Shown: positions 54,046 to 63,315, counted from the first letter of the stretch. The stretch is 64,000 nt of DNA from an uncultured Acidobacteriaceae bacterium (GCA_903849645.1 CAINJJ010000001.1:1-64000); one strand, 5' to 3'. The notes: generated from the letters alone by a model not told the origin. A program made the numbers and translations.

Positions 54046-54075
54046 GCGCCAGATTCTTATGAGTCTGGCGCTTTT
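54046..54075 (+). terminator. Rho-independent terminator of the symporter operon
   Basis: GCGCCAGATTC pairs with GAGTCTGGCGC (one T-G pair) around TTAT, followed by TTTT. Confidence 0.75.
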
Positions 54076-54142
54076 GCTTGTGCGAGGCTCTTTGAGCTTG
54101 TTGGTCGCGATGACCTAAAGATGAGCTCAGCCGGGTCGATTG

Positions 54143-55102
54143 TCACGCGGGGTCTTTGGGCTCGAGGGTGAGGCGGGCGGTGAGGACGACCAGGGAGGCC
54201 CAGAGGGTGTCGGCGGCGAGCAGGTGGGTGACCTGGACCCACAGCGGGGCGAGGAGGATGACGTCGAGCAGGCCGAGGACATAGACGGCGGCCAGGAGCA
54301 GCATGACCCCCGCGGCGAGCCCGCGATTGTCCCAGTGTTTGGAGTTGCGTGCGGCGCGGACAAGAAGCCAGAGCAGGACGATGCTGGCGAGGAAGGCGAT
54401 GGTGGGGTGGGTCCAGCGCCAGCGGACGAGCCAGCCGCTGGTGGCGGAGAAGTCCTGGGCCAGGGCGAGGCCGAGCGAAGTGGCGGGGAAGAGAGTGTCG
54501 CCGAGCGCGGCCAGGGAGCCGGTGACGCCGACGATCATGACGACCACGACGCCGACGACGGCGCCAAAGGGAGCGACGAGGCGAATGGCGCCGCGCATAT
54601 AACCCTTGGTGCGGCCGAGCAGGTGGGCGGCGAGGGTGATGACGGCCAGGAGCAGCAGGGTGTTGGTGAGGTGGAGAGCGAGGAAGGCGGGGCGATTGGG
54701 CGACTGGCTCTGCGCCGTGTAACCGAGCTTGACCAGCAGCGCGCCGAGGGCTCCCTCGATGAGGGTGAAGACGACGGAGGCCACGGCCGCGGCGCGGGCG
54801 AGATGGCCGCGCGGGGTGCCCCTGAAGGTCCAGACGACCAATCCGACGACGGCGAAGAGGGAGAGGGCGCTGGTGATGCGGTGGGTGAACTCGATGAGGG
54901 TGTTGACGCTGGCGGAGTGCTGGAGGACGGTGCCGTTGCAGAGCGGCCAGTGGTCGCCGCAGCCTGCGCCGGAGCCGGTGGCGCGCACCAGGGTGCCCCA
55001 GAGGATGACGGCGATGAAGTAGGCCAGCACGCCCCAGGCAAAGCGGCGCAGGGCGGGGGAGGGAAGGCTTTTGGATTCGACAGGAAGGGCGGCAGTAGAC
55101 AT
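54143..55102 (-). CDS. ctaA: Heme A synthase (CtaA/Cox15 family)
   Basis: 319 residues with eight predicted membrane helices. It oxidises the C8 methyl of haem O to make haem A for cytochrome oxidase. WGTLVRATGSGAGCGDHWPL (with the GCGDHWPLC loop) and IEFTHRITSALSL carry the conserved His and Cys; a second helical bundle holds the second haem site (ALHLTNTLLLLAVI). The ATG at 55102 has GGAG 10 bases upstream; one 8 codons earlier is open without a ribosome site. No other oxidase-assembly gene is adjacent. Confidence 0.92.
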   Translation of the reverse strand: MSTAALPVESKSLPSPALRRFAWGVLAYFIAVILWGTLVRATGSGAGCGDHWPLCNGTVLQHSASVNTLIEFTHRITSALSLFAVVGLVVWTFRGTPRGHLARAAAVASVVFTLIEGALGALLVKLGYTAQSQSPNRPAFLALHLTNTLLLLAVITLAAHLLGRTKGYMRGAIRLVAPFGAVVGVVVVMIVGVTGSLAALGDTLFPATSLGLALAQDFSATSGWLVRWRWTHPTIAFLASIVLLWLLVRAARNSKHWDNRGLAAGVMLLLAAVYVLGLLDVILLAPLWVQVTHLLAADTLWASLVVLTARLTLEPKDPA

Positions 55103-55153
55103 GAAGGAAGACTCCGTGAAGGACATACCAGTTTAGAACAGGCGGCTCGCGGG

Positions 55154-55183
55154 TTGAGGCCGAAATCGTATTGGGCGTACAAT
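55154..55183 (+). promoter_or_regulatory. Promoter of the AbrB-PIN toxin-antitoxin pair
   Basis: TTGAGG (55154-55159) is 18 bases from TACAAT (55178-55183). The -10 abuts the operator palindrome. Confidence 0.6.
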
Positions 55184-55208
55184 TTGTCTTACCTGGAGGT
55201 AAGACAAA
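55183..55208. promoter_or_regulatory. 26-base palindromic operator over the ribosome site
   Basis: The arms TTTGTCTTACCT (55183-55194) and AGGTAAGACAAA (55197-55208) are perfectly complementary around GG. The second arm contains the Shine-Dalgarno (GGAGG at 55195-55199) and ends on the first base of the start codon. Autorepression by the AbrB protein, and perhaps a translation-blocking mRNA hairpin, are inferred. Confidence 0.8.
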
Positions 55209-55471
55209 TGAGGCAGATGGGGACGGTGAGTTCCAAAGGCCAGTTGATGATTCCGGTGGAGTTGAGGGCCAAATATAACCTTCAGCCCCGGGCGAAGGTT
55301 GTGTTCGGCGAGGAGAATGGCAAGATGACCGTGGAGTCAACCGCTTTGGCGGAGGTCCTGGCGCTTCGAGGCTGCTTGAGCCATGTTGAGGAGGACGTGG
55401 AGGCGTGGTGGATGGAGGAGAAGCGGATAGAACGCGAACGTGAAGAAGCGCAGATCGAGGTTGAGCGGTGA
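55208..55471 (+). CDS. AbrB/MazE-type antitoxin
   Basis: 87 residues. The N-terminal 45 are a swapped-hairpin SpoVT/AbrB DNA-binding domain (MGTVSSKGQLMIPVELRAKY, KVVFGEENGKMTVES). The C-terminal part is acidic and helical (EEDVEAWWMEEKRIERERE), suited to wrapping the toxin. It probably binds the perfect palindrome that overlaps its own start. Its stop overlaps the toxin start (GTGA), the usual VapBC arrangement. Confidence 0.9.
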   Translation: MRQMGTVSSKGQLMIPVELRAKYNLQPRAKVVFGEENGKMTVESTALAEVLALRGCLSHVEEDVEAWWMEEKRIEREREEAQIEVER

Positions 55472-55878
55472 AAGACTATGCGCTGGATGCGAACGCGCTG
55501 GTAAGGTACTTTCGCGATCAAGACGGTGCGGACAAAGTGGAGAAGTTGCTAATATTGGCGGCGAAGAAGCAGGCCGTGCTCCGCATCTCGGTCGTGAACC
55601 TTACGGAAGTCCTTTATGTTTATGCGCGCTATGCCGGGCTGGAAAAAGCGCGAACTGCCGTTCAAAAAGTGAAGAGCCTGGTGGAGTTTGAGTCGCCGGA
55701 CCCGGAGCAGGCTCTGGCCGCGGCCGCACTTCGTATCAAGTACAAGCTGGGAATGGCCGACTGCTTTGTCGCGGAGCTTGCGATGCGGACCGGGGCGACG
55801 CTGGTGACCGCGGACCCCGAGTTCGCCCGGCTAGGCAGGCAGCTCAAAGTCCTGGCGCTGCCGCGGCATCAGGGGTAG
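55468..55878 (+). CDS. vapC: PIN-domain toxin (VapC-like)
   Basis: 136 residues. A PIN ribonuclease with the four acidic residues visible: DANALVRYF, NLTEVLYVY, MADCFVAELA and TADPEF. VapC toxins cut tRNA or rRNA to stop translation. GTG start overlapping the antitoxin stop. Confidence 0.92.
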   Translation: MKDYALDANALVRYFRDQDGADKVEKLLILAAKKQAVLRISVVNLTEVLYVYARYAGLEKARTAVQKVKSLVEFESPDPEQALAAAALRIKYKLGMADCFVAELAMRTGATLVTADPEFARLGRQLKVLALPRHQG

Positions 55879-56180
55879 TCGCGTTGCAGGGCCTGTGCTT
55901 CCGAGGCTTGAAGACACGGCTGAATTCGGACCCTGACACAAAGCGCGACCCATAAACACATCAAGAAGATGAGCATGCCGGGTGCGCGCAATATTTGTAG
56001 TAATTCCGTGCTGCTCCAGCAGATGGTTGAGAGGCCCGTCGAGCCGCCATGTCCTCATGTGCCATGGGAGCCGCAGGGACCACACCCCATGAACGACCGT
56101 CCATCCCCGAATCCGCATCACGGGTGCGACTGCTTTTGGCGCATATGCCAGACTGGCGGTTCTGGGTGTATTTTTGTTGC
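55879..56180. other. Gene-free region
   Basis: About 300 bases after the toxin. I see no gene, repeat or terminator with a T-run. Confidence 0.35.
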
Positions 56181-57017
56181 ATGATGCGGACACCGTTTTA
56201 CCGACCCCTTGCGTTTGCGGCTCTGCTTGCCGTTGTATCCCTCTTCTTTACACCGTTGCCGTCCCTGGCCCAGGGCGCTCAAGCAAATGGGGCGCAAGCG
56301 GCGGCTCAGGCCGCGCCCAAGCCTGAAGATACGGAGATATGGGAGCCTGCCCCGCCGGTTGTGACTCCGGGAGAGAGCTGTTCGTTCCCTCCCTCCGACG
56401 CCATTGTGCTGTTCGATGGCAAGAACCTGGACGAGTGGGTTACGAACGAGGACAAGTCGCCGGCCCGGTGGAATGTGGCAGGCGGCGTGATGACGGTGAA
56501 CAAGTCCGGCGGAAATATCGAGACCAAGCGCTCCTTCAAGAACTACCAGCTTCACATTGAGTGGAAGATTCCGGCGAACATCACGGGCAGCGGCCAGGGC
56601 CGCGGCAACAGCGGGGTGTTTCTGGCTTCCACCGGGCCCGGCGATGATGGCTATGAACTCCAGGTGCTGGACGCCTACCAGAACAAGACTTACGTGAACG
56701 GCATGGCCGGAAGCCTGTACAAGCAGGCGATTCCGCTGGCGAATGCGGCCCGCAAGCCCGGCGAGTGGCAGAGCTACGACGTCATCTGGACTGCGCCCAC
56801 GTTTAACGCAGACGGAACGCTGAAGACGCCGGCCTATGCCACGGTGTTTTTCAATGCCGTACTGGTGGAAAACCACTTTGAATTGAAGGGCCAGACGCTG
56901 TACGTCGGCAAGCCTTTCTACAAGGCCTACTCGGCCGCTCCCATCAAGCTCCAGGCGCATGGCGACAAGAGCGAGCCCCTCAGCTTCAGGAATATCTGGG
57001 TCAGGGAACTGAACTGA
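56181..57017 (+). CDS. Exported DUF1080 (3-keto-disaccharide hydrolase-like) protein
   Basis: 278 residues. A signal peptide (FAALLAVVSLFFTPLPSLAQ) precedes a concanavalin-like jelly-roll. FDGKNLDEWV, WNVAGGVMTVNKSGG, YQLHIEWKIP, GNSGVFLASTGPGDDGYELQ and SFRNIWVREL are all classic DUF1080 motifs. Members bind or hydrolyse 3-keto-glycosides. The two ATG codons at 56181 and 56184 both fit; no strong ribosome site is visible. It stands alone. Confidence 0.9.
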   Translation: MMRTPFYRPLAFAALLAVVSLFFTPLPSLAQGAQANGAQAAAQAAPKPEDTEIWEPAPPVVTPGESCSFPPSDAIVLFDGKNLDEWVTNEDKSPARWNVAGGVMTVNKSGGNIETKRSFKNYQLHIEWKIPANITGSGQGRGNSGVFLASTGPGDDGYELQVLDAYQNKTYVNGMAGSLYKQAIPLANAARKPGEWQSYDVIWTAPTFNADGTLKTPAYATVFFNAVLVENHFELKGQTLYVGKPFYKAYSAAPIKLQAHGDKSEPLSFRNIWVRELN

Positions 57018-57362
57018 CGTTTGTCTTCTGATGAATGGGTTGGGAGTGTGGGCGATTGGCCCAGGCAAGCCGCTCCGGCCGCATGTCTGCGCGTGCCGGG
57101 CGGCTTGTAGCCGACTTGCAATCATGCCAGTTTGAGATCCTCAAGAGCAGCCGCGGGTCCTCGCTGCCTGCAGCGATGATTGCGCCGGGGGCTGAGGAGG
57201 ATTGCGCCGTGAGGGTGTTGTGGTGGGCGGCTGCCTGCGCTGCACGGCCTTGAGTGTCACCCGGTACACGGTGTCTGGCGAGGATCGATCCCGATTGAGG
57301 GTGGAGTCAGAGGTTTCCCAGATCCGCAAGTGCGAGGGACCTGGGACACCCGGCTCTGAGGC
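57018..57362. other. Gene-free region
   Basis: About 345 bases between convergent genes. An imperfect hairpin (CCCAGATCC and GGACCTGGG) lies near 57320-57350 with no T-run. No gene seen. Confidence 0.35.
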
Positions 57363-57791
57363 CTATTTGTGCTCCGCGATCATGGACTTCAGGGCATCTT
57401 CGAATTGCTTGGGGAGGTGCTTCTTCTTGAGGTGTTCGTCGCAGACCACGTGGACAGTTTCACCTTCGGCGAGGAGGGTGGGTTCTGCGTCGTTGGGTGA
57501 GGGGCGAAGGATGCGATAGGCGAATCTGATGACGGCGCCGCGGAGCAGGGCGGGGCGGGTCTCGATGAGGATGCGGTCGTCGTAGCGGGCGGGGGAGCGG
57601 TAGCGGCAGGTGGCTTCAACTACGGGCAGGATGCAGTGGTGCTCGGTCTCGAGGTCGCTGTAGGCGAGGCCGAGGGAGCGGAGGAGTTCGACGCGGCCAA
57701 TCTCAAACCAGACCAGGTAGTTGGCGTAGTAGACCACGTGCATCTGGTCGGTTTCGGCGTAGCGGACGCGGATTTCGTGAGTGACGGGCAT
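57363..57791 (-). CDS. Acyl-CoA thioesterase, YbgC/4-HBA-CoA type hot-dog protein
   Basis: 142 residues. The active-site motif RYAETDQMHVVYYANYLVWF has the Asp of the YbgC family and is followed by EIGRVELLRSLGL. It hydrolyses acyl-CoA esters in the cytoplasm. It is downstream of rseP on the same strand, separated by a repeat, so it may be read through from the envelope operon. The C-terminus is Lys-rich (HLKKKHLPKQF). Confidence 0.9.
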   Translation of the reverse strand: MPVTHEIRVRYAETDQMHVVYYANYLVWFEIGRVELLRSLGLAYSDLETEHHCILPVVEATCRYRSPARYDDRILIETRPALLRGAVIRFAYRILRPSPNDAEPTLLAEGETVHVVCDEHLKKKHLPKQFEDALKSMIAEHK

Positions 57792-57798
57792 GGCAATG

Positions 57799-57886
57799 GA
57801 CAGTGAAGAAAGACAGTGAACGAGGAACAGTGAATAGAGACAGTGAACGAGGAACAGTGAATGAAGGACGGTGAATAGAGACAGTC
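57799..57886. repeat. ACAGTGAA tandem repeats
   Basis: GACAGTGAACGAGGAACAGTGAAT occurs twice in a row with linkers, and further ACAGTGAA or ACGGTGAA words flank it. It fills the rseP-thioesterase gap. The words resemble those at 52716-52792. Confidence 0.75.
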
Positions 57887-57889
57887 TGG

Positions 57890-59266
57890 TCAGGGTTTGA
57901 TGTGGTTGAAGATGGGCAGGTTGGTGATGTCGTTGAACATGACGAAGGCAAAGAAGGCGATGAGGACGACGAAGGCGGCCTGGTAGATGCGTTCCTTGAC
58001 CATCGAGCTGATGTCGCGGCGGATGACGCTCTCAATGAGGAGCAGGAAGATGAGGCCGCCGTCGAGGATGGGGAAGGGAAGCAGGTTGAGGATGCCGAGG
58101 TTGATGCTGATGGCGGCGGCCAGGCCGATTTTGGGGATCCAGCCGGGCATCTCCCAGGCCTGCCCAGCCATCCGGGCGATGCCGACCGGGCCTGATAGCT
58201 GGCCGATGGCGACCTTGCGGGTGAAGAGCTTGCCGAGGACCTCGACGATGAGCAGGGAGTTGTCAGCGCAGAAGGAGCGTGCGTGGACAACGGCCTTGGC
58301 GAAGGGGAGGGGGTCCTGGCGAAGCGGGAAGCCGGCGGGGCTGAAACCGAGCTTCCAGGGGAAGCCGGGGCTGCCGGATTCGATTTTGGCGGGGTGAGCG
58401 ACGATGGGGGGCAGGGCGACGCCATTGCGCAGGACGACCAGGGTAACGGGCTTCCCCTGGCCTGCCTGGAGGTAATAGAGCAGCGACTCGACGCTGTGGA
58501 AGGTGTGGCCGTCAACGGATTGAATGGCGTCACCGCCGCGGATGCCTGCTTGCGCCGCGGGGGCGTTGGGGGAGACTTCCTTGACGCCGATGGGGCCGGG
58601 CAGCATCTGGGGGATGAGACCGATGGTCCCGAGGTCGAAGTCCGCGCCCTTGGCGACGGCGGGGATGTGGAGCGTGAGGGGAACGGAGGCGCCGGCGCGG
58701 TCGACGGTGACGGGTACGTCCTGATTCTGGTTGACGGTGGCGCGGAGGCCGGCCTGCATCCAGTCGGGGTTGTCTACGTTGTCAAAGTGGCGGATGACGT
58801 CGCCGGGCTGTAAGCCGGCCTGGGCGGCGGGCGAGCCATCGACGACCCACTCGACGGTGGTGGTGGTGACCTCGTACTTGGGGACTTCGTTGATCCAGAA
58901 GAAGTAGCCCAGCATGAGGACGAAGGCCAGGACGAAGTTGGAGAAAGGGCCGGCCAGGCCGATCAGCATGCGCTGCCACCGGGGATGGGCGGTGAAAGCG
59001 GCGGGGTCGTCGGCCTGCTGGTCTTCGCCGGGATTTTCGCCGGTCATTTTGACAAAGCCGCCGAGGGGGAGCAGGCAGATTTTGTAGTCGGTTTCGCCGT
59101 ACTTGATGCCGAAAAGGCGGGGCCCAAAGCCCACGGAGAAGGACTCGACGCGGACCTTGAAGAACTTGGCGACGGCAAAATGGCCGAACTCATGGACTAC
59201 AACCATGATGCCCACAAGGACGACGAAGGCAACGGCGGAGATCAGAAAGTCGTGGAGATTCTGCAT
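57890..59266 (-). CDS. rseP: Site-2 intramembrane metalloprotease RseP
   Basis: 458 residues. It cleaves membrane-bound anti-sigma factors and signal-peptide remnants. The zinc motif HEFGH is in the first helix (VVVHEFGHFAVAKFF), the LDG motif is in NLLPFPILDGGLIF, and two PDZ domains lie between (AAQAGLQPGDVIRHF; APAAQAGIRGGDAIQSVDGH). Downstream of dxr by 42 bases; this order is common for uppS-cdsA-dxr-rseP. Confidence 0.94.
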   Translation of the reverse strand: MQNLHDFLISAVAFVVLVGIMVVVHEFGHFAVAKFFKVRVESFSVGFGPRLFGIKYGETDYKICLLPLGGFVKMTGENPGEDQQADDPAAFTAHPRWQRMLIGLAGPFSNFVLAFVLMLGYFFWINEVPKYEVTTTTVEWVVDGSPAAQAGLQPGDVIRHFDNVDNPDWMQAGLRATVNQNQDVPVTVDRAGASVPLTLHIPAVAKGADFDLGTIGLIPQMLPGPIGVKEVSPNAPAAQAGIRGGDAIQSVDGHTFHSVESLLYYLQAGQGKPVTLVVLRNGVALPPIVAHPAKIESGSPGFPWKLGFSPAGFPLRQDPLPFAKAVVHARSFCADNSLLIVEVLGKLFTRKVAIGQLSGPVGIARMAGQAWEMPGWIPKIGLAAAISINLGILNLLPFPILDGGLIFLLLIESVIRRDISSMVKERIYQAAFVVLIAFFAFVMFNDITNLPIFNHIKP

Positions 59267-59308
59267 AAACAGGCGGTTGTATCCTCGCGGTGGCTCTCGG
59301 CCGACGTC

Positions 59309-60463
59309 TTATGCCAGCAGCGCACGAGCCGTTTGACGGGCTTCCCGGTCCGTGGCGAGCACTTCCGCAATGGTGTCCGGGTGCGCCTCGGGCGTGGCCG
59401 CGAGCACCTCTTCAATTGTACGCGGGATACCCGTGAAAGGGATGCGGCGGTCGAGGAAGGCCTCGACGGCGACCTCGTCGGCGGCGTTGAGGGCGATGCA
59501 GTGGGCGCCGCCTTTTTCCGCTGCTTCATAGGCCAGGCGCAGGCAGGGGAAGCGTTCGAAGTCTGGCTGTTCGAAGTCGAGGTGGCTGAGGGCGGCGAGG
59601 TCAAAGGTGAGGGTGGAGGCGGGGCGCTCGGGGAAGGCGAGGGCGTAGAGGATGGGGAGGCGCATATCAGTGACGGAGATCTGCGCGAGGATGGAGCCGT
59701 CGACGTATTCAACCAGGGAGTGGACGGTGGACTGGGGGTGGACGGTGACGCGGACCTGGGCGGGGGGCACGTCGAAGAGGCGGCAGGCCTCGATGATTTC
59801 CAGGCCCTTGTTGAGCATTGTGGCTGAGTCGATGGTGATGCGGCGGCCCATGACCCAGGTGGGATGCTTGAGGGCCTGCTCGGGGGTGATGGCAGCGAAC
59901 TGGTCGAGAGGGAGCTTACGGAAGGGGCCCCCAGAGGCGGTGAGCCAGATGGCCTTGACCTCGTTATGCGTGCCGACGCGGAGGCACTGATGGACGGCGT
60001 TATGCTCGCTGTCAATGGGGAGGATGGGGACGTTGCGCTGGCGGGCGGCGCGTATGAGGATTTCGCCGGCGGCCACCATGCACTCCTTGTTGGCCAGGCC
60101 GATGGGCTTGCCGGCGAGGATGGCGGCATGGGTGGCCTCAAGGCCGGCCACGCCGACGATGGCCGAGACGACGAAGTCGGCATCGGGGAGGGTGGCGCAG
60201 GCGACCGTGCCCTGGGTTCCGTAGACGGTCTCGATGTCGTGGACGCCGGCCTGGCGGAGGCGCAGGGCCAGGTCTTCAGCGAGTTCCTCGGTGGCCATGG
60301 AGAGGATCTGGGGGCGCCAGCGGACGGCCTGTGCATAGGCCTGTTCGAGGTTGCGGCCGGCGGCGAGGGCGGCGACGGAGTAGCGGTCAGGGAACTGCTC
60401 GACGATGGAGAGGGTGCTCTGGCCGATGGAGCCGGTGGAACCGAGGATGGAGAGTCGCTTCAC
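59309..60463 (-). CDS. dxr: 1-deoxy-D-xylulose 5-phosphate reductoisomerase
   Basis: 384 residues. Second step of the non-mevalonate isoprenoid pathway: rearranges and reduces DXP to MEP with NADPH. The N-terminus LSILGSTGSIGQSTLSIVEQ is the NADPH site; ILPIDSEHNAVHQCL supplies metal-binding Asp/Glu; LTASGGPFRKLPLDQF is the substrate loop and HPTWVMGRRITIDSATMLN follows. Co-directional with cdsA (81 bases upstream) and rseP. Confidence 0.96.
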   Translation of the reverse strand: MKRLSILGSTGSIGQSTLSIVEQFPDRYSVAALAAGRNLEQAYAQAVRWRPQILSMATEELAEDLALRLRQAGVHDIETVYGTQGTVACATLPDADFVVSAIVGVAGLEATHAAILAGKPIGLANKECMVAAGEILIRAARQRNVPILPIDSEHNAVHQCLRVGTHNEVKAIWLTASGGPFRKLPLDQFAAITPEQALKHPTWVMGRRITIDSATMLNKGLEIIEACRLFDVPPAQVRVTVHPQSTVHSLVEYVDGSILAQISVTDMRLPILYALAFPERPASTLTFDLAALSHLDFEQPDFERFPCLRLAYEAAEKGGAHCIALNAADEVAVEAFLDRRIPFTGIPRTIEEVLAATPEAHPDTIAEVLATDREARQTARALLA

Positions 60464-60487
60464 GGGAGTTTGCCTGAGTTCCTTTTG

Positions 60488-60534
60488 GGGTCCGGGCTGG
60501 ACCCGTTGCTGGCGCCTGCCGCGGGGGCAGGCGC
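60488..60534. other. Two consecutive hairpins in the cdsA-dxr gap
   Basis: GGGTCC-GGGCT-GGACCC (60489-60505) and GCGCCTGCC-GCGGG-GGCAGGCGC (60512-60534). Neither has a T-run, so they may be RNA processing or stability elements, not terminators. Confidence 0.55.
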
Positions 60535-60544
60535 GGAAAGACGA

Positions 60545-61369
60545 CTAGAACCGCTGGTGAATGACCTGGGCATACCACAGGACGGGAGCGGCAAGGAGGA
60601 GGGCATCGACGCGGTCAAGGACGCCTCCGTGACCGGGGAGCAGGGTGCCGGAGTCCTTGACGCCGGCGGAGCGCTTGAGTGCGGATTCAGCCAGGTCGCC
60701 AACCTGGGCGGCGACGTTGACGACGGCGGCCAGCACAAGCCAGTACCAGGTATCTTCCGGGAAGGAGAGGCGGGCGGAGTTCCACGTTTCAAGCTGGCGG
60801 GCGAGCAGGAGGAGCAGGACGGTGACAAGGAGGCTGCCGGCGAGAGAGCCGATGGCGCCTTCCCAGGTCTTGTTGGGGCTGAGGGCGGGGGCAAACTTGT
60901 GGCGGCCCCAGTTGCGGCCCACATAAAGGGCGGCGATGTCGCCGGCCCAGACGATGCAGAGCAGAAACGCGATGAGCGAGGGGCCGTTGGTGTCTTCGCG
61001 CAGGGCGAGGAGGGAGACGAGCGAGAAGCCGACGTAGAGCAGGCCAAAGACGGCGGTGGAGGCGTCTGGGGTGACGTTATCCGGGCGCCGGGTAAAGGTG
61101 CAGTAGACGAAGAGCGCGAGGCAGAGGAGGCCGAAAAGGGCGGAGGACTGGTCTGGCCATTCAAAGCTGCCGGCAAAGAGGGCGACCGTGGCGACCAGGA
61201 CGGCAATGCGCGGGGGATTGGCGCCGCAGTCTTTAGCGAGGCCGAGATACTCCCAGATAGCCAGAAAGGCCACACCAGCGGCGACGAGCGCAAAGAGCCA
61301 GCGGGGCGCCAGAAAGACGACGGCCAAAACCAGCGGAATGAGGATGAGGGCGGTCAGGACACGTTTCAT
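60545..61369 (-). CDS. cdsA: Phosphatidate cytidylyltransferase
   Basis: 274 residues with about eight membrane helices. It makes CDP-diacylglycerol from CTP and phosphatidate, the branch point of phospholipid synthesis. The C-terminal signature is SAGVKDSGTLLPGHGGVLDR, ending in DALLLAAPVLWY; SPNKTWEGAIGSLAGSL is also conserved. ATG at 61369. Upstream, where uppS would usually be adjacent, lies an oppositely oriented two-gene insert. Confidence 0.94.
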   Translation of the reverse strand: MKRVLTALILIPLVLAVVFLAPRWLFALVAAGVAFLAIWEYLGLAKDCGANPPRIAVLVATVALFAGSFEWPDQSSALFGLLCLALFVYCTFTRRPDNVTPDASTAVFGLLYVGFSLVSLLALREDTNGPSLIAFLLCIVWAGDIAALYVGRNWGRHKFAPALSPNKTWEGAIGSLAGSLLVTVLLLLLARQLETWNSARLSFPEDTWYWLVLAAVVNVAAQVGDLAESALKRSAGVKDSGTLLPGHGGVLDRVDALLLAAPVLWYAQVIHQRF

Positions 61370-61478
61370 TCAGGGTTGAGGATACACCGCCGGGGGGTGG
61401 GGGGTGGTGGGGAGGATTTCGCAGGGTGTCGGCAAGATTTCCGTTGCGACTTCCCTGCGTAAACAAACAAGCAATACA

Positions 61479-61507
61479 TTGACAGTCTGTTTGTCTACCG
61501 ATAATCT
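61479..61507 (+). promoter_or_regulatory. Sigma-70 promoter of the inserted PIN toxin pair
   Basis: TTGACA (61479-61484) is exactly 17 bases from TAATCT (61502-61507). AAACAAAC and GTTTGT flank the -35 as a short inverted repeat, a possible operator. Confidence 0.72.
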
Positions 61508-61560
61508 GGACTTGCCGCACATGACACGCGGTCCGGTACGAGCGGCGGAAAGGAAGTGTC

Positions 61561-62034
61561 ATGAACCACGGACTAAGTGATCAAGTACGGGCGGTTGCTC
61601 TGGAAAAGTATGTGCACCCGGCTATTCTTGCGGGGAAGGCGCAGTTTTCCGTAGCGGTCAAGGACCTGATGCAACATTTGCGGGCTGAGGGTTTTCCAGG
61701 AAAGAACTGGCCGCAGGTCTGCACCGCGCTTCAGGCAGAAAAGTTCCTTCGCACAAACGGCCTTGAGATCGAGGGAGTTGACGGTCCCCCTTCCAAGATG
61801 AGCACAACAGTTATCGTCCATTACCGGCTGTCGCCGGCAGATGCTCCGCGCAAGAGAATTTCAAGCGAATCATCAATCAGCCCGACGGCTGCGCCCGAGG
61901 AGACGCCAGAAGAGTGGGCGCACCGCATGTCTGGGAAGCTTTTCGGTTTGATGAAGGACGAATTCGCGGCCTTTGGAGGGGGGGAGGCATTTTTGCGCTG
62001 GGTCCGCTCAGAGGATGAGAACCCGACGGCATGA
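61561..62034 (+). CDS. Unrecognised protein, probable antitoxin of the downstream PIN toxin
   Basis: 157 residues. The N-terminal 90 residues look like a small winged-helix-like domain (HPAILAGKAQFSVAVKDLMQ, LRAEGFPGKNWPQVCTALQA, MSTTVIVHYRL). A Ser/Pro-rich linker follows, then an acidic helix pair (EETPEEWAHRMSGKLFGLMK, GGGEAFLRWVRSED) of the type that neutralises toxins. No known antitoxin family was recognised. ATG at 61561 has AAGGAAG upstream. Its stop overlaps the PIN gene start (ATGA), which is the main reason for the antitoxin call. Confidence 0.75.
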   Translation: MNHGLSDQVRAVALEKYVHPAILAGKAQFSVAVKDLMQHLRAEGFPGKNWPQVCTALQAEKFLRTNGLEIEGVDGPPSKMSTTVIVHYRLSPADAPRKRISSESSISPTAAPEETPEEWAHRMSGKLFGLMKDEFAAFGGGEAFLRWVRSEDENPTA

Positions 62035-62456
62035 GGCGGATATGCTGGGACACCATGTTGCTGGTCTATCTTCTGGAAGGCAATGCGCTTTTTCGTCCGC
62101 GCGCGGATGCGCTTCTGGCTCGGTCCAGAACACGTGGGGACTCGCTGTTCACGACCCTGCTGGCGGTGGGAGAGGTGATGGCGGGCGCGGAACGGTTCAA
62201 CCAACCCCTCAAAGCTACCGCTGTTCGAAAGACGCTGGATGAGATTGGTTTTCGGTTTCTGGCTTTCGATGCAGGAGCGGTTCGGACCTTCAGCGTTCTC
62301 CGAGGACGGGAAAAGCTGGGAGTTGCGGACTCGATTCATCTGGCGTGCGCGGCATCGGCTGGAGTCGATCTATTTTTGACCGGGGACAAGCAGTTAACGA
62401 AGTTGGATGTGCCGGGAATCCATTTTATTGCCGATTTCAATAATTCACTCATGTAA
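62031..62456 (+). CDS. PIN-domain toxin
   Basis: 141 residues. The PIN acidic set is visible: CWDTMLLVYLLEGN, LLAVGEVMAG, GVADSIHLACA and LTGDKQL. Expected to be an Mg-dependent ribonuclease. It differs in sequence from the VapC-like toxin at 55468-55878. It ends 25 bases from the convergent uppS stop. Confidence 0.88.
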   Translation: MRRICWDTMLLVYLLEGNALFRPRADALLARSRTRGDSLFTTLLAVGEVMAGAERFNQPLKATAVRKTLDEIGFRFLAFDAGAVRTFSVLRGREKLGVADSIHLACAASAGVDLFLTGDKQLTKLDVPGIHFIADFNNSLM

Positions 62457-62481
62457 TTGCAATTAGGGCACTAACCGAATC

Positions 62482-63315
<834 letters not shown>

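Noticed and set aside
59864-61462. 532-residue plus-strand open frame
   Set aside because: It is antisense to dxr and cdsA, both strongly supported. The translation is Gly/Glu/Asp-rich low complexity, typical of the reverse of a GC-rich gene.
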